Positions 51,208 through 59,500 of a stretch of 64,000 bases of DNA are shown piece after piece. A program made the position numbers and the translations under genes. The first letter of the stretch is position 1; each line of letters opens with the position of its first letter. The notes under the pieces were generated by a model. That model saw nothing but the letters and a program-made list of their open reading frames with translations. It ran no database searches and was not told the origin of the DNA. The DNA is from JAFGOG01 sp034429215. Lineage in GTDB: Bacteria; Chloroflexota; Anaerolineae; JAAYZQ01. The stretch lies in contig DAOUGI010000009.1 in the NCBI GenBank assembly GCA_034429215.1, positions 1-64,000 of the forward strand, read 5' to 3'.

Positions 51208-52464
51208 ATGAAAAAAGCAAAAAAGTTCATCATCTGCGACAAGAGACCAATACCACCCTTCAACGAGCCGGCGCGCGATCTCAGAGTGCTGAACAAGCCA
51301 CTGTGGCTCCATCAGAAGGATATTCTGGAGCCCTATTGTGACTCTGAGACCGAAGTGGAGTTTCTTGAGCAGATCCCAGCCGATTGTCACGACGAGATGC
51401 TCGTCTACCGCGACAACCTATTCTTCGACCACGCTTTCATCGATGCTTTCTTGTCAAAGGCTCGTTTGTTGGGCAAGGCGTGCCGCGCCGCGTTTGCGCT
51501 GGACGACAAGGTGATCGTAAATCACGCCCTGCCGCTGCAGAGCGGCATCCGGCGTGAGGGGGATGTATACGTAGCGCCGATGTGGTACTATCCACACGGG
51601 TTGGAGGGGATTACACGGCCGCTGGTAATAGACACCGGCGCCTATGAATTCGGTTCCTATCATGTGCCAACGCACATGTCCACAGATAGGGGCGATCTGG
51701 TCTATCAGATCCCACTGCGGGCATTTTGCTCCGTGGAAAACTGGGTGCACCTCTTTGTAGTGAATTGCCTGTTTGGTGTTCTGGCCGAAGGAGCGCGGAC
51801 CGAACGTAGCCTCAGCAAGTTGAGCGTTCAGCTCAAGATATTCTGGCGCTCTCTCCTGGAGCGCAAGCAGATCCTATCGTGCTCCCATATGGTCAAGATC
51901 GGTCGAAACAGCCAGATCGATCCGACGGCGATCATCCAGGGGCCGACGATCATCGGTGACAATTGCTACATCGGGGCAGGTTGTGTTATTTCAGCCTGCA
52001 TCATCGGCAACAACGTCAACCTGCTGCAGGGGAATCAACTCCAGATCAGCGTCGTGGGTGACCGCTGCTATCTTCCATTTCGCGCCTCGTTGTTCATGAC
52101 GACATTGATGGAAGACACTATGGTCGCCCAGAATGCTTGTTTGCAGTGCTGCGTCATTGGGCGCGATTCGTTCGTCGGTGCTGGTACGACGTTCACTGAT
52201 TTCAATTTGCTGCCCGTACCGCTGCAAACGCTCCATCGGGGACAACTGGAAGATGTAGGTACGACCGTTCTGGGTGGCTGTGTCGGCCATCACTGCCGGA
52301 TCGGCGCCGATTTGACCATTTACCCAGGACGGACGGTCGAGTCGGACGTAATCTTGTTTCATCAGGAAGGCCGTTCGGTGATTTCTCGAAATGTCTCGTA
52401 TGAAGAGAGCGATCACCTGGGCCGGCGCGGCGCGGACCTCCACGAGAGGCGCTATCCGCGCTAG
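51208..52464 (+). CDS. Left-handed beta-helix (hexapeptide) protein, GlmU/NDP-sugar transferase-like
   Basis: A 418-residue protein. Residues 1-225 are not recognised by me; residues about 225-400 are hexapeptide repeats of a left-handed beta helix (IGRNSQIDPTAIIQGPTIIGDNCYIGAGCVISACIIGNN) as in the C-terminus of sugar nucleotidyltransferases and acyltransferases. The N-terminal part lacks the GGxGTRL pyrophosphorylase signature, so nucleotidyltransferase activity is not supported. The ATG at 51208 abuts the TAA of the V4R gene without a spacer, indicating tight coupling. Confidence 0.8.
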   Translation: MKKAKKFIICDKRPIPPFNEPARDLRVLNKPLWLHQKDILEPYCDSETEVEFLEQIPADCHDEMLVYRDNLFFDHAFIDAFLSKARLLGKACRAAFALDDKVIVNHALPLQSGIRREGDVYVAPMWYYPHGLEGITRPLVIDTGAYEFGSYHVPTHMSTDRGDLVYQIPLRAFCSVENWVHLFVVNCLFGVLAEGARTERSLSKLSVQLKIFWRSLLERKQILSCSHMVKIGRNSQIDPTAIIQGPTIIGDNCYIGAGCVISACIIGNNVNLLQGNQLQISVVGDRCYLPFRASLFMTTLMEDTMVAQNACLQCCVIGRDSFVGAGTTFTDFNLLPVPLQTLHRGQLEDVGTTVLGGCVGHHCRIGADLTIYPGRTVESDVILFHQEGRSVISRNVSYEESDHLGRRGADLHERRYPR

Positions 52465-52524
52465 CGGCCTCGGTAGCGAGGGCTGTGCAATAGAAGGCTG
52501 TTAGTTTTTGGGAGGGACAACAGG

Positions 52525-53430
52525 ATGAGCAAAGGACGCCTACTTGTCGTTGAGGATGATTTTGACATCTCTAACATGCTGCGCATCTATTTCGACTCGC
52601 AAGGCTATGAGACGATCGTAGCGCCACGGGGAGAAGAGGCACTGGAAGTGTGCCGCCGCAGCATGCCAAATCTTGTGATCCTCGACATCATGCTGCCCGA
52701 TATCAATGGCTATGAGGTTTGTCGCCGCTTGCGTGGCAACCTGCGCACCAGTCACATCCCGATCATCTTTTTGACACAGCGGGATGAACGGAGCGATCAG
52801 ATCGCCGGGCTAGAGCTGGGAGCGGATGACTATGTGACCAAGCCATTTGATCTTCAGCTCCTGTTGCTGCGCGTGCAGGGTGCTCTGCGGCGGGCTGGCT
52901 GGCTTAACCTGACCAGCCCGGTTACCGGACTGCCGAGCAGCAAGCTGATCGAGGAACAGCTACGGCAGATCATACGCCGCAAGGGTTGGTCTGTCCTGTA
53001 CGTTGGGATCAACGGCATCAAGGATTTCAACGATGTGTATGGCTTTGTAGCCGGTGATGATGTGCTGCGCTTCACTTCCATGCTGCTTAACGAAGTGGTC
53101 GACGAGCTGGGGACTGGCACCGATTTCGTCGGTCATGTTGGAGGTGATGATTTTCTGATCACCACGATGCCGAACGTCTCATCACAGATCCAAGCTCGCT
53201 TGATCCAGCGCTTTGGCGACGAAGTGCTCACTTTCTACTCTTTCAAAGATCGCGAGCGGGGGTATGTCGAAGTGGTTGACGGGCAAGGCAAAGTGCAACG
53301 AGCCCCGCTGATGACTTTGGCGGTCGGATTGATCCACGATACCACCGCCGATTTTGCCGACATTCGGGAGATCACCGAAATCGCAGCCGAAGCCCGCCGC
53401 CAGACTCCTGCCCGCAAGGGTTCTTCGTAA
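52525..53430 (+). CDS. Response regulator with GGDEF-like output domain
   Basis: A 301-residue receiver/GGDEF-like protein. The receiver is intact (DDF acidic pair at 11-12, phospho-Asp54 in VILDIMLPD, Thr in FLTQRDE, Lys in YVTKPF). The output half resembles diguanylate cyclases (SPVTGLPSSKLIEEQL, then GHVGGDDFLIT) but the active-site loop is GGDDF in place of GG[DE]EF, so catalysis is uncertain. It is immediately upstream of the giant hybrid kinase and may be its partner. ATG at 52525 with GGAGGGAC upstream. Confidence 0.88.
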   Translation: MSKGRLLVVEDDFDISNMLRIYFDSQGYETIVAPRGEEALEVCRRSMPNLVILDIMLPDINGYEVCRRLRGNLRTSHIPIIFLTQRDERSDQIAGLELGADDYVTKPFDLQLLLLRVQGALRRAGWLNLTSPVTGLPSSKLIEEQLRQIIRRKGWSVLYVGINGIKDFNDVYGFVAGDDVLRFTSMLLNEVVDELGTGTDFVGHVGGDDFLITTMPNVSSQIQARLIQRFGDEVLTFYSFKDRERGYVEVVDGQGKVQRAPLMTLAVGLIHDTTADFADIREITEIAAEARRQTPARKGSS

Positions 53431-53568
53431 AGGGCCGAACTGTGGCGCGATTCCGCCCGGTCATGTTGGGGTAACGTGCGCGGCCACTACGATTGGGTCT
53501 GCAATCGGCATGGTCGCCAAGAGTAGGCGGCATGATGGCTGCCTTCGCACACCAAAGGTTATTGACTG

Positions 53569-56500
53569 ATGGCATCTCTTGACAGTTTTGAGAGCCGCAT
53601 AGAACAGGCATTTGTCTGGTTTCAGCGTATCATCCTGTCTTTCCTTGTGATCCTGGCGCTGGTGGATCACCACTGGGAACAGGCGCTGGCACTCGCTGCT
53701 GTCTTGGCAATCCATTTTGGTGCCTATTTTATCGCAGATCGGCAGCGCCTGTCTTCCACCAGGGGAGAAGGCCGCCTTGGAGAGGATCCTCCTGGCCGCC
53801 GGGGGTCCAGCGCGTGGCGAAAGTGGAGCCTAACCTTTGTAGACATTGTTCTTGGCGGCGCGGCTTTCTTGCTGGCAGGCGGTATAGCCGGGCAAGGCGG
53901 CCTGCTCGGATTCTGCGTGGCCGGAACCGTGGCTGCCCGGCTGAGTATCTGGCGGGCGTTGGTGGTCAACGGTGCAGTTTGGCTCGTCTTTGTGTCGCCT
54001 TTTATCTTCTCCTGGGTGCCTGTCTGGCAGGGGAGCAGCCTGCCGGTAGCGTCACAGGACCCGGTCACGGTGAGCGAATGGCTCACGCCGGCGGTTGGCA
54101 CGCTGATCGCTTATGCAATCCTCACGTTGATTATCAACTACCTTGTCGCTATGGAAACCCGCCAGGCGCGCGTCAACCGCGATGCGGCAATGAGATTGCA
54201 GCGGTTGTCCACAGTCTATGAGGTCAGCCGTTCCATCACCTCTACCCTAGACATGGAGGCGGTGCTCAATCTCGTGGTGAGTAAGGCGGTGGAGATCCTG
54301 GATGCCGAGGCCGGCTCGCTTTTGTTGCTAGAGGAAACTCCCGTTTCGCCGCTCGCCGAGGGGATCTTGACGCCCGATCTTGAAGTTCCAAGGGGGGATC
54401 TGGTCTTCCGCGTCGTATACGGGCCGGCAGCCGAGTCATTGTTGGGAAAGCGTTTGCCGGCGAGCGCAGGTATTGCCGGCGCGGTGCTCAAGGCGGGGGA
54501 GGGGCAGTTTGTAAATCATGTGCAGGACGAGCCGCACTGGAACGCCGCTCCAGACGTTGCTACCGGCTTTCAGACACGCTCGCTTGTGTGTGTGCCATTG
54601 CTCAGCCGAGGGCATCCTACCGGCATCCTGGAGGTATTGAACAAGAGAGAAGACCTTACTTTCGACGAATACGATCTGGAGTTGCTCTCGGCTTTTGCCT
54701 TGCAGGCCTCTATCGCCCTGGAAAACGCCCGGCTGTATGAGAAAACTGACGAGACGTTGGGCAAGCGGCTGCGGGAGATGGCGGCCATCGAGGAGGTAGA
54801 TCATCTATTAGGCGCCAGCCTTGATTATCGGCAGACGCCGCGCCTGGTTTTGCAGCGCGCGGTCGAAGTCTGTGATGCTGATTTCGGGTCCATCGGTATC
54901 ATCCGCCCTGATCGTAAGGGACTGAGCATGAGCTATTGGCCGAGCGAGGCGACCCCTGCGGCATTTGGCGATCTCGGCCCCTCTGATGCTGGCGCGGACC
55001 TCCGTGAGTGGCCGATAGATCGCGGCATCTGTGGCCGGGTGGTACGCACGGGGCAACCTGTCCTGGTTGCCGATGTTACTGCCGATCCTGACTATGCAGA
55101 GGTTGCGCACGAGACGCGATCCGAAATCGCGGTGCCGATCAGGTTGCCCGAAGAATCGGATCTGCCGGGGACAGGCGGCACAGATGATCTGAGCGAGGAA
55201 AATGGCTCTCGCAGCGGAGGGCGGGTGATCGGCGTGCTCAACCTGGAAAGCGATCGGCCCGGCGCTTTTAGCGAGGCGCACCTCCATTTTCTGGAACACT
55301 TGGCCGATCACGCCGGTTTCGCTATTGAAAAGGCCCGCGCTTTTGAGGAGGAGCGAAGGCGGGTCGAGGTGCTGTCTACCGTCAGCGAGATCAACAAGGA
55401 GATCAGCGGCAGCCTGGACCTGGAGCGCATCCTGGCCCTGATCCTGGCCCACGTCAAAAAGCTGGTCGACTATTATATCGCCGAAATCTGCCTCTGGGAC
55501 GAGCCGCAGCAGGTCATGGTCACCTGGGCCAGCGCCGGCGATGCCCGCTACACCGCTCGTACCGGCGGCATTTATCATCTCAACGAAGGATATACCGGTT
55601 GGATCGCCCGCAACCGGCAGGAGATACTGGTTCCTGATACAAGTGTGCGGCACGACGTCCAGCCCAAGATCGTAGCCGACGATATGCCGGTGGGCGCATA
55701 TGTGGGACTACCCCTCAAGACCGGCGACACTTTTGTCGGCTCCCTGGAGCTGGCCAGTGACCGTCCGGGCGTCTACGATGAAGGCACTTTGCACATCCTA
55801 CGCATTATCGCCGACCAGGCTGCGGTTGCCATCCACAATGCCCGGCTGTACGGGGAAGCGCAACGTCGCTTTGAGCAGACTCAGCTTGTCCTGCGCGTGA
55901 CCGACTCGCTGAGCTCCATCGTTGACGTCACTGAGGCCATGCGCCGCGTCGCCCGTGAGCTGTGCCGGGCCCTGCAAGCCGATATGGCCGGCGTTTACTT
56001 GCCCGACGAGGCAGGCACTCACTTGCAAGCTGTCGCCGGGTACAATATCCCCAAAAAGAAACTTGATCTTTATCGGAAGCTCAAGATTCCTATCCTGGAT
56101 CACCCGTTTATTGAGGAGGCGTGGAGTACTCGGCAGGTCAGCTACAGCTCCGACCCAACGCACGATCCTCGCATCCATCCGGTGATTCGTCAGACCTTTG
56201 CTCATCAGACCACCATATTTGTGCCCATGGTCACCCGCGACAAGGTGCTCGGCGGCGTTTACATCGTCTGGTTCACCGAAAAGAAGGAGCTGACCGCCGA
56301 GGATCTCCAATTGGCCAATGCCCTGGGCCAGCAGGCAGGCGGCATGGTAGAGAATGCCCAGCTTTTCGCGGCTCAGCAGAGCCGGCTCAAAGAGTTGGGT
56401 ATCTTGTTCGAAACCAGCGCAGCCATCTCGTCCAGCTTGGAGCTGCACGAAGTTTTGCAGGCCGTCGCTCGGCGGATGGCCGACGTCATTGGTGTGTCGG

Positions 56501-59500
56501 ACTGTGCCATCTCTGATTGGGACCAGGACAGGAACGCCGTGGTGACGCTGATCGATGAGTCCAAGACCGGCCAGCCCTCCGACATCGGCTCTGTCTTTCC
56601 CCTGGACGATTACCAAGCCACCAAGCGGGTGCTGCTCACCCGCCAGCCGATTGTCATCCAAGCTTCAGATCCGGATGCTGACCCGATCGAGCGGGCGCTT
56701 TTGGAGAGGCATGGACAAAAGTCATGCTTGATGTTGCCCCTCGTCAGCAGGGACCGCGTGATGGGCCTGGTCGAGCTGTTCGAGAGCCGTCACGAGCATC
56801 TGTTCTCACCGGATGAGATCCGGCTGTGCCAGGCTCTGGCTAACCAGGCGGCTGTGGCTATCGAAAACGCCCGGCTCTATGCCCGGACCGATCAGCGGCT
56901 GCAAGCCCGAGTGGAAGAGCTGACTGCTTTGCAGCGCACAACTGAAGAGCTGAATGCTACCCTGGACCTGGATACCGTCGTGTCCACTATTCTCGAATCG
57001 GCAGTCCACACTACAGGTGCTACGCATGGCAATGTCATGCTGCGCGACCTCGACACTGGGGATCTGACGCTGAGGAGCGCGCAAGGCTACTCTGAAGAGG
57101 AGCTAGTACTCGTTGCCCAAAGGCTCCTCAACAAGAGCAGCGCCAGTGTCTCCTACTGGGCGGCCGAGAAGGGCGAGCCTCGGATCGTAGCCGATGCCGA
57201 GCTGGACGAGACGATCTCCTTTGTCAAGCCTGCAACCCGGTCGGCTTTAGTTGTTCCGATCTTTCAGTCCGGCCTGGTCATGGGCCTGATCAACCTGCGA
57301 CATACCGAGGTGGGTGCCTTTGATGACCAGGATCTGATGTTCGTGCAGGCTTTGGCCGAACAGGCTTCCGCGGCCATCGGCAATGCGTTGCGCTTTGAGG
57401 AACAGGCGGGTGTTAATATGGCCCTGACCCGCCGCACGGAACAGATGGATAGTTTGTTGGCCATCAGCCAAAAACTCCGTGCCGACGTGCCGCTGGCCGA
57501 AGTGCTGGAAGAGATCGCCTACGGCATCCAGGAAACAGTGGGTTTCAATGTGGTGTTGGTCAGCGTCGCCGAAGGAGATGTGCTGCGCCGGGTGGCAGCG
57601 GCAGGGCTGCCGGTGGACGTTTTTGAGGAGATGAAGCAAGTTCTCCAGCCACTTGATCGGTACGAGCGGATCTTGACAGATGAGTACCGGCAGGGAGCAT
57701 GTTATTTCTACCCATTCCAAAGGCTGGATGATTGGGCCACTGACATTCACACCTATGCCTCCTTGCCCGGAGGCGGGGAATGGCAGGAGGGGCAGTGGCA
57801 TCCTGACGACATGCTCCTGGCGCCACTGCACGGCACGGCCGGTCAGCTTCTGGGGGTTATTTCGGTCGACGATCCAATCAACAGACAACGGCCGTCGCGG
57901 TCGACTTATGAGGCGCTGGCGATCTTTGCCAACCAGGGCTCCCTAGCTGTGGAGAATGCCGCCCTGTATGCCGACGTTCAGCGCCGGGCTGATAACTTGG
58001 ATCAGATCAACAAGTTGGGACGGGCCTTGACTCAGGCGCCGGAGCCAAACCAGGTAGTTAACACGGTCGTTCGGGCGGTGGCCGATCTGCTTCATTGTGA
58101 GCTGAGCAGTATTTTCGTGATTGACCCGTTCAGCGGTAGTTTTGGCGCTGTGGCCAGCCATGGGACCAGGTTGCTCGATTTGGGTGGGCTGCGTTTTGCC
58201 CCGGGCGAAGGTCTGGTAGGCCATGTCGCTGCTACCGGCGCTCTACTAGCGATCCCAGACACCGACCAGGAGCCACGATTTGTGCCTGGGCCGGCGCCGA
58301 TTGGCTCGATGCTTCTTGCACCCATGATGACCGGCAGTCGGGTAATCGGCGTTTTGACTGCGGGCTCGGCCGAAAAGCAGCGGTTTGGCCCTGCCGAGGA
58401 GGTGCTGCTGGCGACGTTGGCCGCCCAAGCTACCGTGGCCCTGGAGAGCGCCCGACTGTTTGAGGGCACACAACAGGCTGCCGTGCGCCTGTCCTTGCTC
58501 AATGAGATCGGTCGCCGGGCAGCCGCCCAGCTCGAGCTGCAAGAGATGTTGGATACCGCCGTTGATGCCTTGCGTCAAAACCTCGGCTACTTTAGGGTGG
58601 CGGTTCTGTTGAAGGACCAGGCTGGCGATCTGTACATAGCCGCAGCCAACAAAGATTTCTGGGGAGTCATCCCACCTGACTATCGTCAGAAGGTAGGGGA
58701 TGGCTTGATCGGCGTGGCAGCGGCGAGCGGCGAGACTATCCTGAGTAACGACACAGCTTCGGACAAGCGGTATTTCCGTTTGGGCGACTGGGATTCGCCG
58801 GCCAGCCTGTCGGTACCGATCCGGGTGGGGGATCGGGTGTTGGGTGTTCTCGAAGTTGAGGCCGACAAACCAGGCGCATTCGCCGACGATGACGCCGCTG
58901 CCATGGAGATCGCTGCCGACCAGCTGGCTGTGGCCATCCAGAATGCCGCCCTCTTCCAGGAGCGCGAGCGGCGCATTGCCGAGCTGGACGTCCTGAACGA
59001 CATGAGCCGGGCGATTAGCTCGGCGCTGAACCCGGACGCCCTGTTGGAGACGGTGGAGCAGCAAGTCAGGCGCCTGTTCGATACGACCAGTTTTTACATC
59101 GCCACTTACGAGGAGGGGAGCGACAAGTGGACGTTGGCCTTTGCCCTGGAGCATGGGCAGCGCGTCCCCCGGGCCGATTACAGCATCGACGCGGGCATCA
59201 CCGGCTTTATTCTGCGCACTCGCCAGCCGCTGCTGCTGTCCAATATGGTCGAGCTGCGAGCCTTTCACGATGCACAAGGGATCGCCATGGTGGGCGAGCA
59301 GGCCAAGTCGTGGATGGGCGTGCCGCTCCAGGTGGCCAACCAGGTCGTGGGCGTCATGGGTATCCAAAGTTACGAGCAGGAGCACCTATACAGCCCTCGG
59401 GACCTGGCTCTCTTTTCCACCATCGCAGCCCAGACTGCGGTGGCTATCGCCAATGCCAGGCTATATCAGGAGATCGTCCATCTCAGCAGCGAGCTGGAAA

